A stretch of 64,000 nucleotides of DNA, from positions 310,001 to 374,000 of the forward strand of contig NZ_JAHUZE010000002.1 in assembly GCF_019218265.1 (NCBI RefSeq), given 5' to 3'. This DNA comes from Maritimibacter dapengensis. Its GTDB lineage: Bacteria > Pseudomonadota > Alphaproteobacteria > Rhodobacterales > Rhodobacteraceae. The first letter of the stretch is position 1; the number at the start of each line of letters is the position of its first letter. The notes below the pieces were generated by a model, which was not told the origin of the DNA, ran no database searches, and worked only from the letters and a program-made list of their open reading frames with translations. A program made the translations under genes and the position numbers. This document shows, one piece after another, positions 55,198 through 64,000 of this stretch.

Positions 55198-55898
55198 GCG
55201 GCATCCTTTCCAAGCAGCTGGCGCGTGGCATCTTGCGCGATAAGAGCTGGCGTGGAGTCCCATTGGATGAAGGGCGGCAGGCAAGGGCCAAGGAACCCGG
55301 CGGCGTGAAGCCCGGCGGGCACGTCCTGTGTCATGTGGCCGGAGTTCAACGCGAACCACGGCAGACAAATGGCTTGTCCCATATCTCGCGCGACGACTTG
55401 GAGCGCGGGTTCCTGCTCCAGAAATCCGGTTCGGATTTCGCGCATCGGGATGCAGGTGGCGAGTTTCGCTGCGAAGGCACGGGCTTCGGCCGCATTTGAT
55501 CGGCCGTGTGCCGAGCCGTGGGAGGCAATCAGAAGGCCGGTGGCCTGCGCGTCCCACCCAAGATCGTCGAGGACCTGCGCCAAACGGGCTGCAGCGGCCC
55601 TCGGCAGGTCGTTGGACTGACCAAACGGAGCGAGCTTGGGAACATTTTTTGGAGTTCGGCTCGGCAAGATCGTATCGGTGAAGAACCCCCCCGCCATGAA
55701 GAACGGATAAATCACGGCGTCAGGGTGGCTCGCGAGGGCCGCTTCAAGCTGGCCCGATGCTGCAAGCGTGGCAGAGGCCACCCGCCACCGCCCGTTGAGA
55801 CTGGCGCAGACCTTGTCTGCCAGCTTGGCGAGCGCATGCTCCTGCGGTTCGGGGTCCGATGGGCTACCATGTGCGACGATGAGGATGGTTCGGTCCAT
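55194..55898 (-). CDS. CbiX/SirB-type sirohydrochlorin chelatase-like protein
   Basis: The 234-residue protein has two similar halves of CbiX type. The first starts with TILIVAHGSPSDPEP (metal-binding His) and the second with GLLIASHGSAHGRSNA. Such chelatases insert Fe or Co into sirohydrochlorin. In the nir operon, next to NirE (which makes precorrin-2), it could supply siroheme, the starting material of heme d1. Its ATG lies two bases before the nirN stop. Confidence 0.8.
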   Translation of the reverse strand: MDRTILIVAHGSPSDPEPQEHALAKLADKVCASLNGRWRVASATLAASGQLEAALASHPDAVIYPFFMAGGFFTDTILPSRTPKNVPKLAPFGQSNDLPRAAAARLAQVLDDLGWDAQATGLLIASHGSAHGRSNAAEARAFAAKLATCIPMREIRTGFLEQEPALQVVARDMGQAICLPWFALNSGHMTQDVPAGLHAAGFLGPCLPPFIQWDSTPALIAQDATRQLLGKDAA

Positions 55899-55899
55899 T

Positions 55900-57486
55900 T
55901 CAGTGGCTCGTTCCGTCGGAAAAGCTGATCTTGTTCCAGACATTGTATTTGCCGACCGGTTTCGACATCGGCAGTCGGCGCACTTCCTCGAGTGTCTCGG
56001 AATCGAACACGATGAGCGCACCGTCGTTCTCCCAGACCGACACCAGCGCGTGGGAGCCATCCATCGTGAACTCGATATGGCCAACCGTCTTTCCGGGGTC
56101 CGGGTCGAGAGTGCGGACGATCTCAAGCGTGTCCTTGTCGAGGATATGAAGCTTGTCCTTGTGCGGCCCCATGAACACGTCGGCCCAGACGTACCGCGTG
56201 TTTTCGTGGCTTCGCAGGAAGAAGCCCGGACCGAGCGTCTCGATGCTCTTGACCAGCGACCAGTCGGCCGTGTCGATGACGCTGAGGCGGCCTTCGCCCA
56301 GATGCGGTGTGGCCATGACCTGTCGGCCCTGCGAGGTCCAGCTTATCCCGGAGCCGAGATGCGGCATTCCGGGGAGCGGTAGCGAGGCTACTTCCCGTCC
56401 GACGTCGAGGTTGACCACGACTCCCCTGTCGCCCGAGCGGCTTGTGCCGATCAGGTTCCGATAATCCGGTGTGAAGAAAAAATCGTCCATCGGCTCGTTC
56501 ACCAGGATACGCCGGCGGGCGAAGAGCCCGACTTCGTCTGAAAGCGCCTCTTTCATGCCTGCTTCGTGGCTGTGCACGAAACCATCGAAGAAGGGGCCGC
56601 CATCCTCGGTCGTCGCAATTTCCCAGATCTCGGGCGCGTCCTTGAGGGCGAGGATGAAGCTTTCGCGTTCGGGGGCCTGGTAGACCGCCGAGACCCGGCT
56701 CTCGGTGCCGTCGGCGGCGGTGATCGTGCGGATCTGAGCCGGCTCCAGCGTGTCGGTGGACAGGATCGTGAGCGTGTGGGGCAGGTAGTTCGCGACGGCG
56801 AGCCATTTCCCATCCGCGCTCATTGCCACATTGCGAGAATTGATCCCGGCGCGCACGCGGGCAACTTCGGCGAGCGACCAGATGTCATACTTCTGCACCC
56901 AACCGTCGCGCGACATGACGAAAACATACCGCCCGTCCGGCGAGAATTTCGGGCCGCCATGTACTGCGAAAGGCGTTTCGAACCGGTCGAGCACGTCAAA
57001 CGTGTCGCCGTCGAGCACGCTGATGTGGTGGTCGCCGGTCTCGACCACCAATGTGATGTTCATCGGGTTGGCGTCGAAGAGGGGTGCGTCCGCAGCGCTG
57101 TAGTCCGTGTTCGTAACGAGTGTGTCGCGAATGTCGGCTTCGGTCCAGGTTGGCACGTGGTCGAGCGGGGCCGAGATGAAAGCTGCGACTGACTTGATGT
57201 CCTCAGGACCGATCGTCTGGGAGAATGCTGGCATCTGGGTGGCCGTGCGACCATGCGCGATCACGTCTTCCAGCGAAGCGCCGCGCAGGCGTTTGAGGGC
57301 TTCGGGGATCAGCGCCGGGCCGACGCCGCCCAGCCGCGTTTCGCCGTGACAGGAGGCGCAGAGGTCGGAGTAGATCGTCGCGCCGTCGGGAGCGGCGGTG
57401 ACAGGAAGGGACGAACCAACTGTCACCGCCACCGCGACGGCGGCTGCCGCGCGGGTCATCTCAGAAAAAGCGGTGTTCCGGATCAT
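55900..57486 (-). CDS. nirN: Heme d1 biosynthesis dehydrogenase NirN
   Basis: NirN carries out the last step of heme d1 synthesis, oxidation of dihydro-heme d1. The 528-residue protein has a signal peptide (cleavage near residue 31), a c-type heme domain with CASCH at residues 43-47, and an eight-bladed d1 propeller resembling NirS. It lies after nirJ as in the Paracoccus order. The start at ATG 57486 overlaps nirJ by 26 bases. Confidence 0.9.
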   Translation of the reverse strand: MIRNTAFSEMTRAAAAVAVAVTVGSSLPVTAAPDGATIYSDLCASCHGETRLGGVGPALIPEALKRLRGASLEDVIAHGRTATQMPAFSQTIGPEDIKSVAAFISAPLDHVPTWTEADIRDTLVTNTDYSAADAPLFDANPMNITLVVETGDHHISVLDGDTFDVLDRFETPFAVHGGPKFSPDGRYVFVMSRDGWVQKYDIWSLAEVARVRAGINSRNVAMSADGKWLAVANYLPHTLTILSTDTLEPAQIRTITAADGTESRVSAVYQAPERESFILALKDAPEIWEIATTEDGGPFFDGFVHSHEAGMKEALSDEVGLFARRRILVNEPMDDFFFTPDYRNLIGTSRSGDRGVVVNLDVGREVASLPLPGMPHLGSGISWTSQGRQVMATPHLGEGRLSVIDTADWSLVKSIETLGPGFFLRSHENTRYVWADVFMGPHKDKLHILDKDTLEIVRTLDPDPGKTVGHIEFTMDGSHALVSVWENDGALIVFDSETLEEVRRLPMSKPVGKYNVWNKISFSDGTSH

Positions 57487-58684
57487 GGGTCTTGCCTCGG
57501 AAAGGTGTGACTTCGACGCGGGGACCGGAGGATTGGGAAAGGCCGATCTCGGCGTCGGAAAGGTAACAGGCCGGGTCCTCGGCCCAGGGATCGCCTGTGA
57601 CCTGAAGCGCCCGTATGCGGGTGTTTCCGCCACAGACGTCCTTGAACGCACAGGCTCCGCAGCGGCCCTTCAGCGGACGGGGTCGTTGCCGCAGCGTGGC
57701 GAGCATGGGGTCCTCGCCATACCAGAGCTCGGAGAAAGGCGTCGTCTTGACGTTGCCGATCGTGTAGTCGGACCAGTAGGTGTCCGGGTGGACCGTGCCC
57801 AGCGGCGCGATATTCGCAACCCCAAGGCCCGATGAATTGCCCCCCCAGGCGCGCAGGTGATCCTCGACATGTGCAACCCGTGCTTCACCGAAGTGACGGC
57901 GCGCCCATTGAAGGAAATAGACTGCATCCGCGTCGTTGTTGCCGGTGACGATTTCCAACGGTTGATCCTCGGCCACGGCAACCCATGCCCGGTCTATCAA
58001 CGTGTCCATCGCACGTTTGGTTCGTAACCGTTCGGTGTCGTCTCCGCGGTTCTTGTCGCCGCGACCGGCATAGACGAGGTGGGACAGGTAGAACTTGTCG
58101 ACGCCCTCGCTGTCGCACAGGTCGATCATGTCGTCGAGCATATGTGCGTTGTCTTCCGTGATCGTGAACCTGAGGCCCACCTTGATGCCGCGTTTCTTGC
58201 ATTCGCGCACGCCTTCGAGAGCCTGGTCGAATGCACCTTCCTTGCCGCGGAACCAGTCGTTCATCGCACCGATGCCGTCGAGAGAAATGCCGACGTAGTC
58301 GAAGCCGATGTCCGCGACACGCGCGGCGGTGTCGCCGACGATTTTCGTGCCGTTGGTGGACAGCGCGAGGTGCTTGAAGTTCAGACTTCGGGCGCGTTCC
58401 GCGATGCCGAAGAAATCGGGGCGTGACAAAGGCTCACCACCCGAAAGGATGAGAGCGGGGATGTTCAGCGAGGACAGGTCGTCAAGCACGGACAATGCCT
58501 GAAACGGGTTCAATTCGCCCGGAAAGTTCACGTCCGCCGATACCGTATAGCAATGCCGGCACCGCAGATTGCACCGTCGGGTGAGGTTCCAGATCACGAC
58601 CGGCTTGACGGGGCCGGACCCGCGACGGGTCTTCACGGGTGTGGGTGTGACGAGTTCCTGCATGTATTGCGTGAGCCGGAACAT
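57461..58684 (-). CDS. nirJ: Radical SAM heme d1 biosynthesis protein NirJ
   Basis: NirJ removes two propionate groups from the didecarboxysiroheme precursor and starts oxo-group formation. The 407-residue protein has the radical SAM cluster motif at Cys38, Cys42 and Cys45 ([12 protein letters not shown]) and a C-terminal iron-sulfur region with [22 protein letters not shown] is the SAM-binding motif. It overlaps nirH and nirN. Confidence 0.95.
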   Translation of the reverse strand: MFRLTQYMQELVTPTPVKTRRGSGPVKPVVIWNLTRRCNLRCRHCYTVSADVNFPGELNPFQALSVLDDLSSLNIPALILSGGEPLSRPDFFGIAERARSLNFKHLALSTNGTKIVGDTAARVADIGFDYVGISLDGIGAMNDWFRGKEGAFDQALEGVRECKKRGIKVGLRFTITEDNAHMLDDMIDLCDSEGVDKFYLSHLVYAGRGDKNRGDDTERLRTKRAMDTLIDRAWVAVAEDQPLEIVTGNNDADAVYFLQWARRHFGEARVAHVEDHLRAWGGNSSGLGVANIAPLGTVHPDTYWSDYTIGNVKTTPFSELWYGEDPMLATLRQRPRPLKGRCGACAFKDVCGGNTRIRALQVTGDPWAEDPACYLSDAEIGLSQSSGPRVEVTPFRGKTHDPEHRFF

Positions 58685-59172
58685 CAGTGTGCCTCCTTGC
58701 GTAGACGCATCCCGGTTTTCTTCAGGATGCGGGCGGAATAGAGAACGTCACAGGCGCGGCAATCGGCACCGAGCATATGCGCGATCTCTTCGCGATGTGC
58801 TTCGACCTCGTCGCGGCTGGATCCGTGGACCATGGCGAACAGGTTGAAGGGCCAGTCAGGCAGCGCGCGGGGCCGTAGATAGCAGTGGCTGACAAAGGGC
58901 AGGGCGCCGATGCGCTCGCCCAGAACGTCGGCCGCACTGTCCTCCACGTCCCATACGGTCATGCCGTTCGCGACCATGCCGAGCGCATAATGATTGGGGG
59001 CGAGCGCTACGCGGCGGATCACGCCGGCCGCCTGCATCCGATCCATGCGTGCGATGACATCGGCCTCGTCCAGACCCAACCAGCGCCCCACCTCCGCGAA
59101 TGGCTGCGCCACGAGGGGCAAGCCGCCTTGCGTGGCGGAGAGAATGGCGCGATCTGTCGTGTCGATGGTCAT
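58684..59172 (-). CDS. nirH: Siroheme decarboxylase subunit NirH
   Basis: The 162-residue protein is an AsnC/Lrp-like subunit of the complex (NirD, L, G, H) that decarboxylates siroheme in heme d1 synthesis. It has the helix-turn-helix-like start ([31 protein letters not shown]) and a RAM-like domain with MTVWDVED, ending in [11 protein letters not shown]. It overlaps both neighbours by ATGA. Confidence 0.88.
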   Translation of the reverse strand: MTIDTTDRAILSATQGGLPLVAQPFAEVGRWLGLDEADVIARMDRMQAAGVIRRVALAPNHYALGMVANGMTVWDVEDSAADVLGERIGALPFVSHCYLRPRALPDWPFNLFAMVHGSSRDEVEAHREEIAHMLGADCRACDVLYSARILKKTGMRLRKEAH

Positions 59173-59642
59173 GCTGTGACCCTGAAGCCTATGAAAAATT
59201 CCTTCAGTTTCGGAAAGCGCATCACGGTCAGTCCCGTTTCCGCCTCGATCCGGTCCGCCGTCTCGTCGATTCCTTCGGGCGTATCCGTCGCCAGAACGAA
59301 CCACATGTTGAGGTGGTGGACGCGTTCATAATTATGCGCGACCTCGGGATGATCATTGACCAAAGTCATGACCCGTTCGAAATCGTCTTCCGGCACGTGC
59401 ATGGCGCAGAGACAAAAGGCGCCTCCCATAGCGGCGGCATCTATGAAGGGGCCAAAACGCGTGGCGGCCCCTATGTCCCGCATGCGGGCGATGCGGTCGA
59501 TCACGTCGGCCTCGGCGAGATCAAACTCCTGCGCGACGGCGGCGAAAGGATGCGCGGTCAATGTGATCCCGTCCTGGAGCCTGTTGATCAACTTGCGGTC
59601 GGTGGCGTCCAGTGCGTCTGGGGCGAGAGCGGTGCGGCGCAT
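59169..59642 (-). CDS. nirG: Siroheme decarboxylase subunit NirG
   Basis: The 157-residue AsnC-like protein (HPFAAVAQEFDLAEADVIDRIARM, then VAHNYERVHHLNMWFVLATD) belongs to the NirD/NirG branch and by position between nirDL and nirH is NirG. It takes part in conversion of siroheme to 12,18-didecarboxysiroheme. Confidence 0.88.
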   Translation of the reverse strand: MRRTALAPDALDATDRKLINRLQDGITLTAHPFAAVAQEFDLAEADVIDRIARMRDIGAATRFGPFIDAAAMGGAFCLCAMHVPEDDFERVMTLVNDHPEVAHNYERVHHLNMWFVLATDTPEGIDETADRIEAETGLTVMRFPKLKEFFIGFRVTA

Positions 59643-59643
59643 A

Positions 59644-60636
59644 TCAGGCGACCTCGGCTGGCTTGGCTGCGATATGCGCGCCCGTCTGTTTGAAGCACTT
59701 TTCCGAGAACAGGATCTGGTACCGGGTGCCTTCCAACTCGGGCAGACGCGTCGCGGCTTCGATCACCGCGAGGGCATCGGGTCGCGTCCTGGCATGGATC
59801 ATCGAGAACAGGCCATAGGGCCAAAGCTCGTCGACGGTGCGGCGCTCATAGCACAGGGTGACGCCCGGAAGGGCCGCCAACGCAGCGCCGGCCGCTTCCA
59901 TCCGGTCCGGTGCCACCTGCCAGGCGACCATCGCGTTGGCGCGCCAGCCGATGGAGCGGTGGCGCACGATGACGCCGAGCCGGGTTATGATGGCCGCGTC
60001 GCTTAAGGCCGCAATGCGCCCCAGCACGTCTTCTTCGCTCCGGTCCAGTCGCCGCGCCAGATCCGCGTAGGGCCGTGGTGAAATCGCGAGGCCTTCGGTC
60101 AGTCCGGCGAGTATCGCTCGATCCGATGGACGCAGCGCCGCAATATCTGCCTGAGGCCGCGAAAGATGCGGTGTCGGCCGGCCTGCGAGGGAGAAACCCA
60201 GGTCGATATTGAACGGCCGCACGAGTCGCAGATCCAACAGATCGAGCCCACTGGCCGCGCGGATGCGATCGAGACTCGCATCCAATTCGTCAGCATTCGG
60301 GGCCGTGGCGACGAACCATAGGTTCCAGTCGTGTTCGCGCAGGTAAGAATGGTTCACGCCCGGCTCGCGCCCGACGATCTCCGCCACCTCGTCGATCCGC
60401 TCGGTCGGCACGGCGAGGGCGGCGAGGGTCGATGCGCCTACGGTGTTGGGTCGCACGGTCGCCCCGACACGCGCGATACGCCCGGCTGCGATCTGGGACG
60501 AAAGCAGCGCAAGGACGTCGCTTTCTTCGCAGCCGAGCGTCTCGGCCATGTGCCTGAAGGGACGCGGCACAATCGGGAAATTCCGCTGGAACTCATCCAG
60601 CAGGCGGTGTTCGAGGGGGGGGAGACGTTCGAGCAT
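59644..60636 (-). CDS. nirDL: Fused siroheme decarboxylase subunits NirD-NirL
   Basis: The 330-residue protein has two AsnC-like halves. Residues 1 to about 160 match NirD (FPIVPRPFRHMAETLGCEESDVLALL, later NHSYLREHDWNLWFVAT), and residues from about 170 match NirL (LAISPRPYADLARRLDRSEEDVLGRI, later RRTVDELWPYGLFSMIHAR). Separate nirD and nirL genes are usual in Pseudomonas; fusions are known in Paracoccus. Decarboxylase activity of NirDL alone has been shown elsewhere. Confidence 0.92.
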   Translation of the reverse strand: MLERLPPLEHRLLDEFQRNFPIVPRPFRHMAETLGCEESDVLALLSSQIAAGRIARVGATVRPNTVGASTLAALAVPTERIDEVAEIVGREPGVNHSYLREHDWNLWFVATAPNADELDASLDRIRAASGLDLLDLRLVRPFNIDLGFSLAGRPTPHLSRPQADIAALRPSDRAILAGLTEGLAISPRPYADLARRLDRSEEDVLGRIAALSDAAIITRLGVIVRHRSIGWRANAMVAWQVAPDRMEAAGAALAALPGVTLCYERRTVDELWPYGLFSMIHARTRPDALAVIEAATRLPELEGTRYQILFSEKCFKQTGAHIAAKPAEVA

Positions 60637-60638
60637 GA

Positions 60639-61790
60639 TTACAGCCCCGGTTGATGCGCGCGGGCCGTGAAGAAGATGCCCGAGGGGGCATTGGCTTCGA
60701 TTTCGGCTTTCACTTGATAGGTGCGCGTGTCGTAGATGATGACCTTGTTGTCATCGCGTGACGACACCCACGCCTCGGCGCCGCGCGGGGCGAATTCCAT
60801 GTGCAGGATCGCCTTGCCCGGTTTCAGCGTCTTGACCACTTCGTGCGTGCGGCTGTCGACGACCTGCACCACATCGTTGAGCGGCGTGGCGTAATTCACC
60901 CAGACATAGGGCGAGGCGGGTTGCGCAATGATGAAGACAGGTTGTCCATGAGTGGGGGTGCGCCCGACTTCTTTCAGCGTTTCGCGGTCCACCCAGAGAA
61001 GCTCGTGACGCCCAACGGCGGGGAGGACGAATTGCCCCTCCGTGAAGGCCCAGCCTTGCAGATGGGGCATCTTGTAGACGGGCATGTCGTCCTCGACCTT
61101 GCCGTAGTCCTCAAGGAACTTGACGGGTTTGGGGTCATCGTCCCACAGGTCGATGGCGGTGACGCCTTTTTCTCCGAAAAGCCCGATCAGGTAGGTGTGC
61201 GCGTCATCGGTGACGACGGCGTCGAACGGGTTGAGACCTGCATTGCCGATAATCTCGATGACTGGATCGGGGCTTGAGAAATCACCCAGAAACACCTTGC
61301 CGGTATCCCAGACTGTCCAGATGAAGCGGCGACCGGGAAGATCGGCCAGTCCGATGGTCTTGCCGTCCGCCGGAACGTCGGCCACGAGCTCGAGGGTGTC
61401 GGCGTCGAATACCTTGACGCCGCCGGGCGTGTAATTGGACACCGCCACCAGTTCGCCATCGTCCGAGATCGCGCCGCCGATGGAATTGCCGGCCTGGATG
61501 GTGCGGGCCTTGATCTCCTGCGTCAGCATGTCGATCTTCGTCAGCCCGCCGTCGCGCCCGAAGACATAGGCGTGGCGTTCGTCCGGGGCATAGGTCATGG
61601 ACGCATGAGACATGTCGCCCAGGTCTTCGACCCGCCCGACCGCGGCGCGTTCCGAGCGGTCGATCACCAGCACCGAGCCGGTGGCACGTTCGACGATCAG
61701 GCCGAGATCGCCAGTGGCGCGCAGGGTGTCGTCTGCGAAACCTGCAATGGGCAGGAGTGCAAGTGCGGTGGCGGACAGAAAGCGGTTCAT
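60639..61790 (-). CDS. nirF: Heme d1 biosynthesis protein NirF
   Basis: NirF is a periplasmic beta-propeller protein needed for heme d1 synthesis, acting after NirJ. The 383-residue product has a signal peptide (cleavage after AGFA near residue 18) and then a d1-binding propeller similar to NirS without the cytochrome c domain. The start at ATG 61790 overlaps nirC by ATGA. Confidence 0.92.
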   Translation of the reverse strand: MNRFLSATALALLPIAGFADDTLRATGDLGLIVERATGSVLVIDRSERAAVGRVEDLGDMSHASMTYAPDERHAYVFGRDGGLTKIDMLTQEIKARTIQAGNSIGGAISDDGELVAVSNYTPGGVKVFDADTLELVADVPADGKTIGLADLPGRRFIWTVWDTGKVFLGDFSSPDPVIEIIGNAGLNPFDAVVTDDAHTYLIGLFGEKGVTAIDLWDDDPKPVKFLEDYGKVEDDMPVYKMPHLQGWAFTEGQFVLPAVGRHELLWVDRETLKEVGRTPTHGQPVFIIAQPASPYVWVNYATPLNDVVQVVDSRTHEVVKTLKPGKAILHMEFAPRGAEAWVSSRDDNKVIIYDTRTYQVKAEIEANAPSGIFFTARAHQPGL

Positions 61791-62116
61791 TCGTCGGTCT
61801 CCTGTTGCAAGAGGTAATCGGCAATCCATTGCGCTTCGGCATCTGTCAGAAGCGGACGCCACGGCGGCATGGCGGTGCCCGGCACGCCGTCGAGAATGAT
61901 GGTGGCGAGCACGCCGGGATCGGCTCCGTCGAGCGCCTCATGGGTCAGCGGCGAGCCAAGCCCGCCCTTCATCGTCAGCCCGTGGCAGGAGCCGCAGTCC
62001 TGAATGACCATGTGTTCGAGTTCTGCCGCACGGGTCGGCGACATCTCGGCCATGGCCGGAACGGCGAGAACGGCAAAGGGCAAGAGGGCCAGCGCCCTAA
62101 ACGTGCGCAAGGGCAT
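61787..62116 (-). CDS. nirC: Cytochrome c NirC
   Basis: The 109-residue protein has a signal peptide (cleavage near AMA-EM) and one c-type heme motif, CGSCH, near residue 43, with a distal Met in GTAMPPW. NirC serves heme d1 maturation and gives electrons to NirS. It lies between nirE and nirF and overlaps both. Confidence 0.9.
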   Translation of the reverse strand: MPLRTFRALALLPFAVLAVPAMAEMSPTRAAELEHMVIQDCGSCHGLTMKGGLGSPLTHEALDGADPGVLATIILDGVPGTAMPPWRPLLTDAEAQWIADYLLQQETDE

Positions 62117-62879
62117 TGTCGGGAAACTCCGCAAGGGTTTCGGCCTCTTCCCCCAGCGACACGGTTTGTCCGACGAAGAACAGGACCGGCGCGGGCAGAT
62201 CGGCGATCGCCGCATCACCATTAAGCCTGTCGAGGCGCGAAAAGACGGTTTGCTGCCGGGGCGTCGTGGCCTGCGACACCGCCATTGCGGGCGTATCGGC
62301 GGGCAGTCCGTGCGCCATGAGGTTTCCGGCGATTTCTCCGATATTGGCGGCACCCATGTAGATCACCAGCGTCGTGTCGCCGGAGGCAAGGCTGAACCAG
62401 TCGAGATCGAGCGTGGCGTCGGCAGCACGGTGCCCCGTGACATATCGCACGCCCGTTGCCAGACCACGGTGCGTAAGCGGCACGCCAGTCGTCGAGGCCG
62501 CGCCCTGCGCAGCCGTGATGCCAGGGATGTAGCAGCATGGGATGCCTGCCGCCCGAAGCTCGGCGGCCTCCTCGGACCCGCGTCCGAAGATCAACGGGTC
62601 GCCGCCCTTCAGGCGAACGACCGTCCGCCCCTGCCGGGCGAGCCGCACGAGGGTTTCGTTGATCTGATCCTGAGGGACCTTGTGGCACTTGGGCATTTTG
62701 CCAACGTCGATACGCTTGGCACCGAGCGGTGCGAGCGCGAGGATTTCGGGTGAAACCAGCCGGTCATAGACCACAACATCGGCGCGATCGAGCGCGCGCA
62801 CGGCTTTGACGGTGAGCAGGTCGGGGTCGCCCGGTCCTGCGCCGATGAGGAAGACGGTGCCGATGGTGAGGTCTTTCAT
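62097..62879 (-). CDS. nirE: Uroporphyrinogen-III C-methyltransferase NirE
   Basis: NirE adds two methyl groups to uroporphyrinogen III to give precorrin-2, the entry to heme d1. The 260-residue SUMT-type protein has VFLIGAGPGDPDLLTVKAVRAL, VRLKGGDPLIFGRGSEE and VIYMGAANIGEIAGNL. The gene lies directly after nirS. Dehydrogenase and chelatase domains of CysG are absent, so precorrin-2 oxidation and iron insertion need another enzyme. Confidence 0.95.
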   Translation of the reverse strand: MKDLTIGTVFLIGAGPGDPDLLTVKAVRALDRADVVVYDRLVSPEILALAPLGAKRIDVGKMPKCHKVPQDQINETLVRLARQGRTVVRLKGGDPLIFGRGSEEAAELRAAGIPCCYIPGITAAQGAASTTGVPLTHRGLATGVRYVTGHRAADATLDLDWFSLASGDTTLVIYMGAANIGEIAGNLMAHGLPADTPAMAVSQATTPRQQTVFSRLDRLNGDAAIADLPAPVLFFVGQTVSLGEEAETLAEFPDNALAHV

Positions 62880-62924
62880 GGCTGACGCTTTCGCTGGCTG
62901 TGAGAAACTGAATGAAAGGGAATA

Positions 62925-62960
62925 CGGGCGGGGATAGAATGGAGGCTCGACCCCCGCCCG
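62925..62960. promoter_or_regulatory. Hairpin between nirS and nirE
   Basis: CGGGCGGGG and CCCCGCCCG form a perfect 9-bp GC stem with an 18-base loop, in the 90-base gap between the nirS stop and the nirE start. There is no run of six T. It could stabilise the nirS messenger or cause partial termination. Confidence 0.5.
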
Positions 62961-62969
62961 AAGCTTGCA

Positions 62970-64000
<1,031 letters not shown>

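Overview
The window is 64 kb of high-GC, gene-dense DNA from an alphaproteobacterium, most likely a marine Roseobacter-group member of the Rhodobacterales. This rests on a B12-dependent ribonucleotide reductase, a short ProRS, the hsp20/DUF1150 pair, typical Rhodobacterales small proteins, an ACR3 arsenite pump, an hpbD-type epimerase and a nirSECFDLGHJN-type denitrification cluster. All names rest on reading motifs and length; no database search was run.

Layout. 1-11.6 kb: housekeeping and envelope genes (3' part of nrdJ, proS, lolCE-type permease and lolD, an L,D-transpeptidase, a thioesterase, exoD, two small c-type cytochrome genes). 11.6-12.6 kb: a gene-poor gap with palindromic repeats and an AT-rich stretch. 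12.6-31 kb: parE, a site-2 protease, a candidate small RNA ending in a strong terminator next to truA, purK-purE, an hsp20 gene with a sigma-32-like promoter, a fasciclin protein, an arsR-ACR3 unit divergent from a periplasmic rhodanese, a fused sulfate-activation gene (sat/cysC), trxB with a divergent Lrp regulator, and a cold-shock gene. 31-45.9 kb: a 3-hydroxybenzoate 4-monooxygenase-like flavoprotein behind tandem palindromes, a second L,D-transpeptidase with a GH25 lysozyme, pgeF-midA-lgt, ubiK, a UDG-family gene, and a capsule-export fragment (kpsT, kpsE-like, kdsA). A tRNA-Gln(TTG) lies at 45.93 kb.

46.3-54.7 kb looks like a catabolic island for a quaternary amino acid. On the plus strand are a GntR regulator, a DapA-family enzyme, an aldehyde dehydrogenase and an FAD amine oxidase. 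Convergent to them on the minus strand are an MttB-family methyltransferase, a 2-oxoglutarate/Fe(II)-type oxygenase and an epimerase matching 4-hydroxyproline betaine 2-epimerase (HpbD) at its catalytic lysines. Together they can be read as a complete route from hydroxyproline betaine to 2-oxoglutarate in which the usual Rieske demethylases are replaced by a methyltransferase and/or a non-heme iron oxygenase. This is the most novel proposal in the window.

55-64 kb is the cytochrome cd1 nitrite reductase operon, transcribed right to left: nirS (3' part only), nirE, nirC, nirF, a fused nirDL, nirG, nirH, nirJ, nirN, then a CbiX/SirB-type chelatase and a small membrane protein. Nearly all junctions overlap. 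A hairpin between nirS and nirE may separate the level of the enzyme from that of the heme d1 pathway.
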